Positions 1 through 9,396 of a stretch of 64,000 nucleotides of DNA are shown here, piece by piece (positions within the stretch are counted from its first letter, which is position 1; every line of letters starts with the position of its first letter). The position numbers were made by a program, and so were the translations under genes. Origin of the DNA: a candidate division Zixibacteria bacterium SM23_81 (GTDB lineage Bacteria > SM23-81); assembly GCA_001304015.1 (NCBI GenBank), contig LJUY01000011.1:1-64000 (forward strand), given 5' to 3'. Under the pieces are notes generated by a model that saw only the letters and a list, made by a program, of their open reading frames with translations, ran no database searches and was not told where the DNA came from.

Positions 1-2
1 AA

Positions 3-998
3 CGAGGAGATATCTTCACCGATTACCGAGTATCCTCTACCGGGGATGACGTGGCCATTCTGTTCTCCCATCATCGGGGAGCCTTGAATGAGAAAATCCA
101 CAAACTGGCCTGGGATGCCTTTGTCGAGGGAACTAATGTGGCTCAAGAACAGGGCTTATATGGAGCGGGACAAGACCTACTGAAAGACGCATTTACCGGA
201 AACGTAAAGGGCATGGGGCCAGCGGTGGCGGAGATCGAGTTCGAGGAGCGCCCCAACGAGCCCTTCCTATTGTTCGCCGCCGACAAAACGGACCCCGGAG
301 CGTATAATTTGCCTCTCTTCCTGAGCTTCGCCGATCCCATGCACAACTCGGGATTGATCCTCAGCCCCAAAATGAGCCAGGGCTTTCGTTTCGTCATCAT
401 GGATGTCTCCCATATTGAGGGTGATCGGATCATCGAGCTCAACGCTCCCGAGGAGCTTTATGACATCGCCGCACTCTTAAGGGATAACGAGCGGTTCGTC
501 GTGGAGGCCATCTACTCGCGGCAAACAGGGGATCAAGCCGTGGCCGTGAGCACCACGAGATTGCACAACATCGCTGGCAAATATACCGGCAAAGATGACC
601 CGGTGATGCTGGTGAGAGTCCAGGGGGGGTTTCCAGCAACCGGAGAGGTACTTTCCCCCTACAGCATCGGACATTTCGTAGCTGGGTTTATGCGAGGTAG
701 CCATCACGGACCTCTCATGCCCGTGAAGAACAACTCGCCCATCTCTTTCTTCGACGGACCCCCGGTGGTGACTTGTCAGGCCTTTTGCGTGCACGATGGT
801 GAGCTCACCGAGTCCGCTGATGCCTTTGATCACCCTTATTGGGATTGGGTTCGTAACGAGGTTTCGCGCAAGGCCACCGAGCTCCGTCGTCAGGGCTTCT
901 CCGGTCCGGCGATGCTGCCTTACAGCGAGCTGGAGTATGGAGGTATCGTGGAGAAGATGGCCAAGCTGGATGAGAAGTTTACAGTGCGGAAAACCTAG
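3..998 (+). CDS. Fructose-1,6-bisphosphate aldolase/phosphatase (archaeal-type, bifunctional), 5'-truncated by window edge
   Basis: Open frame continues to the window start (RGDIFTDYRVSSTGDDVAILFSHHRG); family-like segments ADKTDPGAYNLPL, GSHHGPLMPV, FDGPPVV. Confidence 0.88.
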   Translation, partial: RGDIFTDYRVSSTGDDVAILFSHHRGALNEKIHKLAWDAFVEGTNVAQEQGLYGAGQDLLKDAFTGNVKGMGPAVAEIEFEERPNEPFLLFAADKTDPGAYNLPLFLSFADPMHNSGLILSPKMSQGFRFVIMDVSHIEGDRIIELNAPEELYDIAALLRDNERFVVEAIYSRQTGDQAVAVSTTRLHNIAGKYTGKDDPVMLVRVQGGFPATGEVLSPYSIGHFVAGFMRGSHHGPLMPVKNNSPISFFDGPPVVTCQAFCVHDGELTESADAFDHPYWDWVRNEVSRKATELRRQGFSGPAMLPYSELEYGGIVEKMAKLDEKFTVRKT

Positions 999-1009
999 AG
1001 CAGAGTTGC

Positions 1010-1378
1010 AGTTGGCTGGAAAAAACAGTAAGCAGTAAAAGGCGAATGGCAATAGCAACGGCAATGGCAATGAAAAAGGCGATGGCAGTTTGCAGTGGCA
1101 GTTGGCAGCAAGCAGAAACTAGAAGCTGGTTTATGGTTGTGGAAGCTGGTATGGAGGCTAGAGGCTAGATGCTGGAAGCTAGACAATACCATTTCTTATA
1201 GCTTCTATCCAGGATCTAGCATCCAGGATCCAGGATCTGTTTTCTTCACGAGTCTCGAGTCTCTGGTCTCATTTTTCACGGATACCGGTCCCCGTATCCC
1301 AGTTTTCTCACGATCAACGATTAACGATCCACGATTAACGCGTCTCGATTTTCGATTCAACGACGTACAAGGAGACAT
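1010..1378 (+). repeat. Intergenic mosaic repeat, copy A
   Basis: Word repeats (ggcaatagcaacggcaatggcaat; ggaagctggtatggaggctagaggctagatgctggaagctag; ccaggatctagcatccaggatccaggatc) and terminal cacgatcaacgattaacgatccacgattaacg; matches reverse complement of 16661-16990. Confidence 0.9.
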
Positions 1379-1381
1379 GAA

Positions 1382-1630
1382 GTGGCATTGATGATCGGCG
1401 AGGAATGTATCGCCTGCGACGCCTGTGTGTCGGATTGTCCCAACGATGCCATCAACGGGGGCGATCCCATCTACATCATCAATCCGAACTTATGCACCGA
1501 GTATATGGGCGCCTACGATGAGCCCCAGTGCGCCTCCATTTGTCCGGTGGATTGCATCTTTCAAGATCCCGATTACGAGGAAACTCACGAGGAGCTTTTG
1601 GCAAAGTATCACCGTCTCCATCCAGACTAA
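1382..1630 (+). CDS. 2[4Fe-4S] ferredoxin (YfhL-like)
   Basis: CIACDACVSDCPNDA and CASICPVDC cysteine motifs; GTG start after aaggaga. Confidence 0.9.
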   Translation: MALMIGEECIACDACVSDCPNDAINGGDPIYIINPNLCTEYMGAYDEPQCASICPVDCIFQDPDYEETHEELLAKYHRLHPD

Positions 1631-1670
1631 ATCTTGGGCGGTAGACAACCATAAGAGTTACTCCCCGGCA

Positions 1671-1705
1671 GGGCAAGTGAGAGAGGCTCACCTGCCCTTT
1701 TCTTT
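1671..1705 (+). terminator. Rho-independent terminator after ferredoxin
   Basis: gggcaagtgag-agagg-ctcacctgccc stem-loop followed by ttttcttt. Confidence 0.75.
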
Positions 1706-1806
1706 GCTTCTCCGAGGCGCGGGAGCACAGTAGGCGAAAGAAAGCTTTCGGATTACTCCTCTGGAGGTGTTTCTCCTTAAGTTGACGGCTTTCGATAAAA
1801 AATAAC

Positions 1807-1835
1807 TTGACCTCGTTTCGCTTGTGATGTAAATT
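1807..1835 (+). promoter_or_regulatory. Putative sigma70-like promoter upstream of rnfC
   Basis: TTGACC, 17 nt spacer, TAAATT, located between a terminator and rnfC. Confidence 0.4.
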
Positions 1836-1883
1836 GACCATTCTTAGCTGTTTCCATCCCCTTTCTTCCTGTAGGAACTCTGG

Positions 1884-3209
1884 ATGTTTGCTAAAAAAAC
1901 GTTTCCTGGCGGAAGCCACCCACCAACAAACAAGAGGCGAACTCAGGCTTCGATGATTCAGGATATGCCCCTTCCGCAGAGGGTGGTCATTCCCCTGCAC
2001 CAGCACACGGGGGCTCCGGCGCAACCCATCGTCGCCGTGGGCGACGAGGTCAAAGCGGGTCAAAAGATCGGCGAAGCTCAGGGCTACGTCTCCGTTCCCG
2101 TACACGCCTCTATTAGCGGAAAGGTAACGGCCATCGAGCCTCACCTACACCCTCTTGGCGGTCAACTTCCCGCCGTGATCATCGAGGGAGATGGCCGCGA
2201 CACCTGGCTTGAGCAACCCGGCGAGGCACGGCAAACATCCCAGTCCGATTCTAAAGCCATGGTGGAGGCAATCAGGGAAGCAGGTATCGTAGGCTTGGGC
2301 GGGGCGGCCTTCCCTACCCACGTGAAGCTCTCGCCTCCCGAAGGGAAATCCATCGACACCTTCATCCTCAATGGCGCCGAATGCGAGCCATACCTCACCG
2401 CCGATCACCGGTTGATGGTGGAAAATACCGAGGAGATCGTGGCTGGGGCAAAGATCATTTTGAACATCCTCAACTGCCATCGGGGAATCATAGGGATCGA
2501 GGCCAACAAACCAGACGCCCTCGCGGCCATGCGCGAAAGAACTCGGCAGGAAAAGGAATTGGAGGTAGTAGCGCTTCAGGTGAAATATCCTCAGGGTGCT
2601 GAAAAACAGCTCATCTGGGCCATCACCAAGAGAGAAGTGCCCTCGGGCGGGCTGCCCATGGACATCGGCTGTGTCGTTCAAAATGTGGGTACGGCCAAAG
2701 CCATCTTCGACGCGGTCGTTTCAGGAAAACCGTTGGTTGAGCGAGTGGTCTCCGTCACAGGTCCCATCGTCAAGGAGCCGAAAAACCTTCGGGTACGAAT
2801 TGGCACTCTGTTCGAAGAGCTGATTCAGCAGACCGCTGGAACTGTTGAAAATCCCGGTAAGCTGATCATGGGCGGACCCATGATGGGCTTGGCACAGGTC
2901 TCAAGTCAGGTGCCGGTGATCAAGGGAACCTCCGGAGTGTTGCTTATACCTACCGACCAAGCGGTCATCCCCGAGCCGCAGACCTGCATTTCTTGTGCCC
3001 GATGCGTGGACACTTGTCCCATGAAGCTTGTGCCCACAGAGCTGGGGAAGCTGGTTCAGCATTCTCTTTTCAAAGAGGCTGAGAAGCTGGGCGTGCTGGA
3101 TTGTATGGAATGCGGCACCTGCTCATACATCTGTCCCTCTAAGATCAACCTCGTCCACCTGTTCAAGTTCGCCAAGGCCAAAATTCTCTCTGAGAAAAGG
3201 AAAAAATGA
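1884..3209 (+). CDS. rnfC: Rnf electron transport complex subunit C
   Basis: TFPGGSHPP N-terminus; GLGGAAFPTHVKL; CISCARCVDTCPM and CMECGTCSYICPS Fe-S motifs; first gene of rnf order. Confidence 0.95.
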   Translation: MFAKKTFPGGSHPPTNKRRTQASMIQDMPLPQRVVIPLHQHTGAPAQPIVAVGDEVKAGQKIGEAQGYVSVPVHASISGKVTAIEPHLHPLGGQLPAVIIEGDGRDTWLEQPGEARQTSQSDSKAMVEAIREAGIVGLGGAAFPTHVKLSPPEGKSIDTFILNGAECEPYLTADHRLMVENTEEIVAGAKIILNILNCHRGIIGIEANKPDALAAMRERTRQEKELEVVALQVKYPQGAEKQLIWAITKREVPSGGLPMDIGCVVQNVGTAKAIFDAVVSGKPLVERVVSVTGPIVKEPKNLRVRIGTLFEELIQQTAGTVENPGKLIMGGPMMGLAQVSSQVPVIKGTSGVLLIPTDQAVIPEPQTCISCARCVDTCPMKLVPTELGKLVQHSLFKEAEKLGVLDCMECGTCSYICPSKINLVHLFKFAKAKILSEKRKK

Positions 3210-3210
3210 A

Positions 3211-4269
3211 ATGGCACAGGAGGCTCCGGCGGAGGAAAAACTTCTGCACGTCTCTGTCTCTCCTCATCTCAGGGATACAGTAAGCGTACCGAAGATCATG
3301 CGTTCGGTAATCTTGGCTCTGACGCCTGCCTTGATCTGGGCCGTCTACATCTTCGGCCTTCGGGCTTTATGGTTGGTCCTGGTGGGAATGATGTCGGCAG
3401 TTTTGACCGAGGCCATCTGCCAGAAAATCATGGGGCGGCCGATCACCGTCTCAGATGGCAGCGCTGTGGTGACGGGGATGTTGCTGGTATACTGTCTGCC
3501 GCCGGGAGTGCCTTTTTGGATGCCGATGGTGGGCAGCGCTTTCGCCATCGCCATAGGCAAACAGGCCTTCGGGGGCTTAGGACATAATCCATTAAATCCA
3601 GCCCTCTTAGGCAGAGCTTTCCTCCTGGCCTCCTGGCCTCTTCATATGACTACCGACTGGCGGGCCCCTGCCATGGGCACCATGTCGGGCATCGATGCCG
3701 TGACGAATGCCACGCCTCTGGCTGTGCTCAAGGAGGCGCACAAAGTTTTGGCTGACCCCGTTTCGACCACGGAGCAGGTGGTCCAGGCGAGAGAGGCCGT
3801 CGCCCAGCTCTCTTCGTCATATGGAAACCTCTTCTTCGGCAATGTGGGTGGTTCTCTGGGAGAAACCTCAGCTCTCCTATTGCTTGTTGGCGGCTTGTAC
3901 CTGATGTTCAAGCGATACATCGGTTGGAAAATCCCTCTGACGTTCTTGGGCATAGTGATGATTCTGACCAGCGCCTTTGGCGGCGCGGATGGCCTTTTCA
4001 CTGGAGACGCATTGTTCCACCTGCTGTCTGGGGGATTGATTCTGGGGGCTTTCTTCATGGCCACGGATATGGTGACCACGCCGGTCACCTTTCGGGGCCG
4101 CCTGATTTTCGGTGCCGGTTGCGGCGTGATCACCTCGGTCATCCGGCTTGTGGGTGGATATCCCGAGGGTGTATGTTACTCCATCTTACTGATGAACGCT
4201 TTCACTCCACTCATCGACCGATGGACCAGACCCAAAAGGCTTGGGGAAAAGGGCCTACGCCAGGAATAA
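3211..4269 (+). CDS. rnfD: Rnf electron transport complex subunit D
   Basis: Membrane protein with SDGSAVVTGMLLVYCLPPG and ATDMVTTPVT (flavinylation-site-like); start ATG 3211 rather than ORF start 3028. Confidence 0.93.
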   Translation: MAQEAPAEEKLLHVSVSPHLRDTVSVPKIMRSVILALTPALIWAVYIFGLRALWLVLVGMMSAVLTEAICQKIMGRPITVSDGSAVVTGMLLVYCLPPGVPFWMPMVGSAFAIAIGKQAFGGLGHNPLNPALLGRAFLLASWPLHMTTDWRAPAMGTMSGIDAVTNATPLAVLKEAHKVLADPVSTTEQVVQAREAVAQLSSSYGNLFFGNVGGSLGETSALLLLVGGLYLMFKRYIGWKIPLTFLGIVMILTSAFGGADGLFTGDALFHLLSGGLILGAFFMATDMVTTPVTFRGRLIFGAGCGVITSVIRLVGGYPEGVCYSILLMNAFTPLIDRWTRPKRLGEKGLRQE

Positions 4270-4369
4270 GGAGCAGGTGCCCGGTCCCCAAGGAATAAAT
4301 TTGACAAGGCCAGATATCGGAAGTTACCTGGATCCTCATAAATTCAACCTCTTTGTACGGGAGTGAACC

Positions 4370-5050
4370 ATGCATTCCACAGCTCGATTGGTCTTCGCCC
4401 TCACCATTACCTGCTTGGGCTCAGCGTTGGCCCTGGCCGCCATTCACGGCCTCACTGAGGCTCCCATTCAAGAGCAAAAACGGTTGGCCACAATGAGGGC
4501 CGTCCAGGAAGCCCTGCCGCCCTTTGACAACGATCCAGTGGCTGACACCCTCCAGATCATCCTGGAGGAGGATGAGGTGGGAGCGGAGAAAATGCTCACC
4601 GTCTATCTGGGCAGACAGGGGAATACAATAACCGGGGTCGCTTTTCCCGTATTTGGAGAGGGCTATGGGGGCCTCATTCACATCATGGTGGGCATCAACC
4701 TCAAGGGAGAAATGAGCGGCATCAAAGTTCTAGAACACCTGGAAACCCCTGGGCTGGGGGCAAAGATCGAGGAGTCTTCCTTTACAGACCAGTTTAAGAA
4801 TAGATCTTTGGAAAATTCTACGCTGGTTAACGGTAACCTGGCCGTGAAGAAAGACGGCGGAGACCTGGACGCCCTGACCGGAGCAACTATTTCACCCCGA
4901 GGTATGGCCATGGCCGCCAGTGCAGGACTCAAGATCTTTCAGAGACATGGGACACAAATTCTGGGTGCGCCCCAGGAACAGGACACCACCATGACGATCC
5001 CAGAGGTTGGGGCTCTGGAGGAAGAGCCTCAAAAAGCGACAGAAGACTAG
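4370..5050 (+). CDS. rnfG: Rnf electron transport complex subunit G (FMN-binding)
   Basis: DALTGATISPRG motif for covalent FMN, N-terminal TM, operon position. Confidence 0.93.
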   Translation: MHSTARLVFALTITCLGSALALAAIHGLTEAPIQEQKRLATMRAVQEALPPFDNDPVADTLQIILEEDEVGAEKMLTVYLGRQGNTITGVAFPVFGEGYGGLIHIMVGINLKGEMSGIKVLEHLETPGLGAKIEESSFTDQFKNRSLENSTLVNGNLAVKKDGGDLDALTGATISPRGMAMAASAGLKIFQRHGTQILGAPQEQDTTMTIPEVGALEEEPQKATED

Positions 5051-5068
5051 AAAGCGGGAAAAAGCACT

Positions 5069-5665
5069 ATGAGTGTGGCCACGGAGTTTACCAAGGGTTT
5101 CATTCGGGAAAACCCCCTCTTTCGGCTGGTGCTGGGTATGTGCCCGGCTTTGGCAGTCACCACCATGGCCATCAACGGTGTGGCCATGGGTCTAGCCGCC
5201 ACGGCAGTGCTAGTTGGATCGAATCTGGTCATCTCCATCCTGCGCCGGTTCATCCCGTCTCAGGTTCGCATCCCCGTCTTCATCGTAGTTATCGCCTCCT
5301 TCGTGACGATTATCGACATGGTCATGGCGGGATATTTTTATGAGCTTCATAAGGTATTGGGACTGTTTATTCCCCTCATCGTGGTGAATTGCATTATTCT
5401 AGGCAGAGCCGAAGCGTTCGCCTCCCGCAATCCGATCCTCCTGTCATTGGCTGATGGCCTGGGTATGGGGCTGGGCTTCACACTGGCCTTGGTGATCCTG
5501 GGCAGCGTAAGGGAAATCCTGGGCAGCGGCACCATCTTCGGAGTCTCTATCTTTGCTTCGGGATTCGAACCGGCGGTAATTATGCTCTTGCCACCGGGAG
5601 CTTTCTTGGCCCTGGGTCTTCTGTTGGGTCTGATGAACAAGTTGACAAAGGCGGAGGAAACATAA
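5069..5665 (+). CDS. rnfE: Rnf electron transport complex subunit E
   Basis: [26 protein letters not shown]; polytopic; operon position. Confidence 0.95.
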   Translation: MSVATEFTKGFIRENPLFRLVLGMCPALAVTTMAINGVAMGLAATAVLVGSNLVISILRRFIPSQVRIPVFIVVIASFVTIIDMVMAGYFYELHKVLGLFIPLIVVNCIILGRAEAFASRNPILLSLADGLGMGLGFTLALVILGSVREILGSGTIFGVSIFASGFEPAVIMLLPPGAFLALGLLLGLMNKLTKAEET

Positions 5666-5666
5666 C

Positions 5667-6248
5667 GTGGGCGAGTTTTTCATTATCCTGATTAGTGCAG
5701 TTTTGGTCAATAACTTCGTTCTGGCGCGATTTCTGGGCATTTGTCCCTTCTTGGGTGTCTCTAAGAAGACTGACACCGCCCTTGGGATGGGCATGGCGGT
5801 CATCTTCGTCATGACTCTGGCCTCCATCTTCACCAACCTCATCCATAACTTGGTACTGATCCCCTATCACCTGGAATTTCTCCAAATCGTGACCTTCATC
5901 CTGGTCATCGCTTCATTGGTCCAGCTAGTAGAAACGGTCCTCCGCAAACTCAGCCCAGCCTTGTACCATGCCCTGGGCATTTACCTTCCACTGATCACCA
6001 CCAACTGTGCTATCTTGGGCCTGGCACTATTAAACGTCATCAAACAGTACGACCTGACTCGTTGTATTGTCTTCGGCCTGGGAGCTGGATTGGGATTCAC
6101 CCTGGCCCTGCTGATCATGTCCGGCATCCGGGAACGTTTGCAGTTCGCCGACGTTCCCAAACCGCTCCGCGGGGTGCCCATCACCCTCATCGTGGCCGGA
6201 CTGCTCTCCATGGCGTTCATGGGTTTTTCGGGATTGGTGAAGATGTAA
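5667..6248 (+). CDS. rnfA: Rnf electron transport complex subunit A
   Basis: [26 protein letters not shown]; polytopic; operon position. Confidence 0.96.
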   Translation: MGEFFIILISAVLVNNFVLARFLGICPFLGVSKKTDTALGMGMAVIFVMTLASIFTNLIHNLVLIPYHLEFLQIVTFILVIASLVQLVETVLRKLSPALYHALGIYLPLITTNCAILGLALLNVIKQYDLTRCIVFGLGAGLGFTLALLIMSGIRERLQFADVPKPLRGVPITLIVAGLLSMAFMGFSGLVKM

Positions 6249-6263
6249 GGGAGCAAATTAAGG

Positions 6264-7283
6264 ATGCAGAGCAGCACATTACTGGCCCTTATCGCCTTGG
6301 GAGCACTGGGTCTGTTGTTCAGCGCTGGCCTCGCCTACGCCTCCAGGAAATTCGCTGTCGAGGAAGATCCCCGGGTGATACAGATCCTTGATGTCCTGGC
6401 CGGCGCCAATTGCGGGGCGTGTGGTTATCCCGGCTGTCGTGCCTTCGCCGAGGCGGTGGTCGAGGGAAAAGCTCCCATAAGTGCCTGTACCCCGGGAGGA
6501 ACCGAGTCGACCAGCAAAATTGCCAAAATCATGGAGATGGAGGCTGAGGAGGGCGAATATGTCCCCCAAGTGGCTGTGGTGCGTTGTCGGGGTGGCTTTA
6601 AAGAAGCCCGAACCTTGTTTCAATATTATGGCTTGCAGGACTGCGCCGCTGCCCAATTGGCTGCAGGGGGCTCCAAGGCTTGTGCATATGGTTGCCTGGG
6701 GTTGGGCAGTTGCGTGCGGGTTTGTCCCTTCGAGGCCCTCACCATGGGCGATAACGGTCTTCCCCTGGTGGACGACAAAAGGTGCACTGGCTGTGGGCTG
6801 TGCGTTTCCGCCTGTCCCAGAGGGATCATCCAGCTCATCCCGCGCAGTGCTCAGGTCTACCTGGCCTGCGTCTCTCAGGAAAGGGGAAAGAAAGTCAAGG
6901 CCGTTTGCTCGGTCGGCTGTATCGGCTGCGGTCTCTGTTCCAAACCCAAGGTCACGCCGTCTGGAGCCATCACCATGGCCGACAGCCTGCCCGTGATTGA
7001 TTACACCAAGGGTGCTGGCGAGCTGGTGGTGGCTGTGCACAAATGTCCCACTAACAGTTTTGTAGATAAGATCGTTCATCGGCCCTGGGTTTCCATCGAC
7101 ACCAAATGCGACGGCTGCGGCATCTGTAAGGAGATCTGTCCAGTGGACGCCATCGAAGGCGAGCAGAGCCATCAGCATAAAGTCATCACGAATAAATGCA
7201 TCGGCTGTGGCATCTGCGTGCCGAAATGCCCCCTTGCGGCCATCTCCATCCAAGGCGCCCTGGGCTATACGGAGGAACGTTGA
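6264..7283 (+). CDS. rnfB: Rnf electron transport complex subunit B with polyferredoxin C-terminus
   Basis: GANCGACGYPGCRAFAEAVV plus several CxxCxxC(x)nCP motifs (CTGCGLCVSACP, CDGCGICKEICP, CIGCGICVPKCP). Confidence 0.95.
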   Translation: MQSSTLLALIALGALGLLFSAGLAYASRKFAVEEDPRVIQILDVLAGANCGACGYPGCRAFAEAVVEGKAPISACTPGGTESTSKIAKIMEMEAEEGEYVPQVAVVRCRGGFKEARTLFQYYGLQDCAAAQLAAGGSKACAYGCLGLGSCVRVCPFEALTMGDNGLPLVDDKRCTGCGLCVSACPRGIIQLIPRSAQVYLACVSQERGKKVKAVCSVGCIGCGLCSKPKVTPSGAITMADSLPVIDYTKGAGELVVAVHKCPTNSFVDKIVHRPWVSIDTKCDGCGICKEICPVDAIEGEQSHQHKVITNKCIGCGICVPKCPLAAISIQGALGYTEER

Positions 7284-8035
7284 GAACCAGACCGCGGGAC
7301 GAAAAGCGGATGGCTTTTCTAGAGCATCTGGAGGAGCTCCGCTGGAGGATCCTGAAGTCCCTGGCTGCAGTGATCATCGCCTCCATCGTGGCATATATCT
7401 TCTCCAGCCATCTCCTTAACTTGCTCATCAGGCCGGTTCCCCCCGACGTCCAACTGATCTTCACCGCACCTGCCGGAGCCTTCCTCATCAGAATCAAGAT
7501 CTCCCTCATCTTCGGTCTGTTGGGAGGTGTCCCGGTCCTTTTTTATCAAGCCTGGAAGTTCATCTTCCCAGGCCTTTTTGACTCAGAAATCAAGCTGGTT
7601 TCCGTGGTGGTGCTCTCTGGCACCGTTTGCTTTCTGCTGGGAGCCGCCTTTGCGCTCTTTATCATTCTTCCATTAGGGTTGCGATTCCTATTTAGCTTTC
7701 AGACCGCTCAGCTGATGCCTATGCCGGACATCAACAATTATGTCGGCTTTGCCGGTCGATTGTTCTTGGCCTTCGGAGTGGTTTTTGAACTACCCTTGTT
7801 GTCCTTCATTCTGTCAAAGATGGGAATTCTGACGCCCTCCTTTCTGCGCAGGCAACGTCGCTACGCCATTGTGGTCATCTTCATCGCTGCCGCCATCCTA
7901 ACACCGCCGGATGTGATCACCCAGGTACTGCTGGCAGCGCCTCTGATTTTACTTTACGAGATAAGCGTTTGGATCTCGGCCGCCGTGAGCAGGGAGCAGC
8001 AAGACAAAAAGCAAGACACCATCGAGAAAGAGTAA
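7280..8035 (+). CDS. tatC: Sec-independent (Tat) translocase subunit TatC
   Basis: MAFLEHLEELRWRILKSL and six-TM family pattern; candidate TTG start 7280 overlapping rnfB stop, or ATG 7310. Confidence 0.92.
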   Translation: MRTRPRDEKRMAFLEHLEELRWRILKSLAAVIIASIVAYIFSSHLLNLLIRPVPPDVQLIFTAPAGAFLIRIKISLIFGLLGGVPVLFYQAWKFIFPGLFDSEIKLVSVVVLSGTVCFLLGAAFALFIILPLGLRFLFSFQTAQLMPMPDINNYVGFAGRLFLAFGVVFELPLLSFILSKMGILTPSFLRRQRRYAIVVIFIAAAILTPPDVITQVLLAAPLILLYEISVWISAAVSREQQDKKQDTIEKE

Positions 8036-8250
8036 AAAAATAAGCAGTAACAGCTGACAGGGAAAATACTCTCCACAAAGAAAATCTCCTTCCCGAGATA
8101 GATTACAGGGAAGATATCCTGCCCCAGCCCTGGAGCTTAGTGGCTCCTGCCCTGCGTCCTGCTGAATGAGCTCTTGAACTTTCTCATATTAGATGGGCCG
8201 CGGACCTATTCGATCACCTCAGGTAGGAGTCGGCCATGGTCAAAATTTTG

Positions 8251-8280
8251 TTGACCCGAGGAAGCGAATTTTTATATCTT
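8251..8280 (+). promoter_or_regulatory. Putative promoter upstream of apbE
   Basis: TTGACC then 16-18 nt then TATATC/TATCTT. Confidence 0.3.
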
Positions 8281-8325
8281 AGGTTTATGTAAAGAACCCC
8301 CTTCTCCTCTCAGAGGGATGTTCCC

Positions 8326-9396
8326 TTGGAAAACAAACTGGGCAAATTATTGACTACGGCTTTCGTGACCGCGCTGGTGGCGCTGGCCATAGCTCGCCTA
8401 GGGACCCTTCGTGAAAATCCATTGGCTAGACACCGGAGCCGGATCATAATGGATACCGTGGTGACCATCCAGATTTACGAGAGCGATTCGCTCCAGATCG
8501 AGAGGGCCGTAGAGGCCGCCTTCTCAGAAATTGAGCGCCTGGAAGGAATGTTGAGCGTATGGCTACCCAGCAGCGACATCAGCAAGATTAACGACGACGC
8601 CGGGAGCAGTCTGGTCTCGGTATCCCCGGAGACGTGGCAGGTCATCGCACGTACCCAGGAGATTTCTCTTCTGACGGATGGAGCGTTCGAGATCACCGTG
8701 GGCGCCGTTATGCGACTGTGGGACTTCCAAAACCAAGGAGCCCCAATCGCCGATCAGGCTGCTCTCCAGAGAGGCCTCAGCTTCGTGGATCCCCATCAGG
8801 TTCTCCTGGACAGCATCCGGACAAAAATCGGCCTGCGCGGACGAGGAGCAGCCCTTGATCTGGGTGGTGCGGCCAAGGGATATGCCGTAGACAAGGCCGT
8901 TGAGGTCTTGAGGAAAAAGGGGGTCAAAACAGCCCTTGTGGATGCCGGAGGCGATATCAGATTGCTGGGCAGAAAGCCCCTGGGAGAGACCTGGAAGATT
9001 GGCATTCGACACCCTCGGGCCCAGGGGGAAATCATCGAGGTTCTCGAGGTGGACTCAGGTGCAGTGGCGACCTCAGGGGACTACGAACGTTATTTCGACC
9101 GAGACGGTGTTCGATATCACCATATTCTGAATCCCAAAACGGGCATGCCTGCCAGGGGTGTTGTGAGCGTCACCATCCTGGCCAAAACGGCACTGGAGGC
9201 AGATATTCTATCTACTGCCGTTTTCGTCTTAGGTCCCGAAAAGGGCATGAACCTGATCGAACAATTGAACAAAGTTGAGGGGATTATCTACTTTGAGGGA
9301 CCAGAGAAGCTCCGCCGGCTGGTCTCCTCTGGCTGTCCCCTCAGCAAGAAAGAAAACGAACTTTCCACTACACCTTTCTCGGCAAGGAGGTCTTAA
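8326..9396 (+). CDS. apbE: FAD:protein FMN transferase ApbE
   Basis: MDTVVTIQIY, DLGGAAKGYAVDKA, DAGGDIRLLG, HHILNPKTGMPA, TALEADILSTAVFVLGPEKG. Confidence 0.93.
   Translation: MENKLGKLLTTAFVTALVALAIARLGTLRENPLARHRSRIIMDTVVTIQIYESDSLQIERAVEAAFSEIERLEGMLSVWLPSSDISKINDDAGSSLVSVSPETWQVIARTQEISLLTDGAFEITVGAVMRLWDFQNQGAPIADQAALQRGLSFVDPHQVLLDSIRTKIGLRGRGAALDLGGAAKGYAVDKAVEVLRKKGVKTALVDAGGDIRLLGRKPLGETWKIGIRHPRAQGEIIEVLEVDSGAVATSGDYERYFDRDGVRYHHILNPKTGMPARGVVSVTILAKTALEADILSTAVFVLGPEKGMNLIEQLNKVEGIIYFEGPEKLRRLVSSGCPLSKKENELSTTPFSARRS

Noticed and set aside
1095-1391. ORF of 98 aa (KQKLEAGLWLWKLVWRLEARCWK...) and similar ORFs at 16661-16984, 25209-25391, 25327-25584, 53791-53985
   Set aside because: They share pseudo-peptides only because they translate the intergenic repeat; no RBS, frames differ between copies and no protein family resemblance.
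6279-7253. 324-aa antisense ORF opposite rnfB
   Set aside because: rnfB is unequivocal; antisense frame is open because of codon bias.
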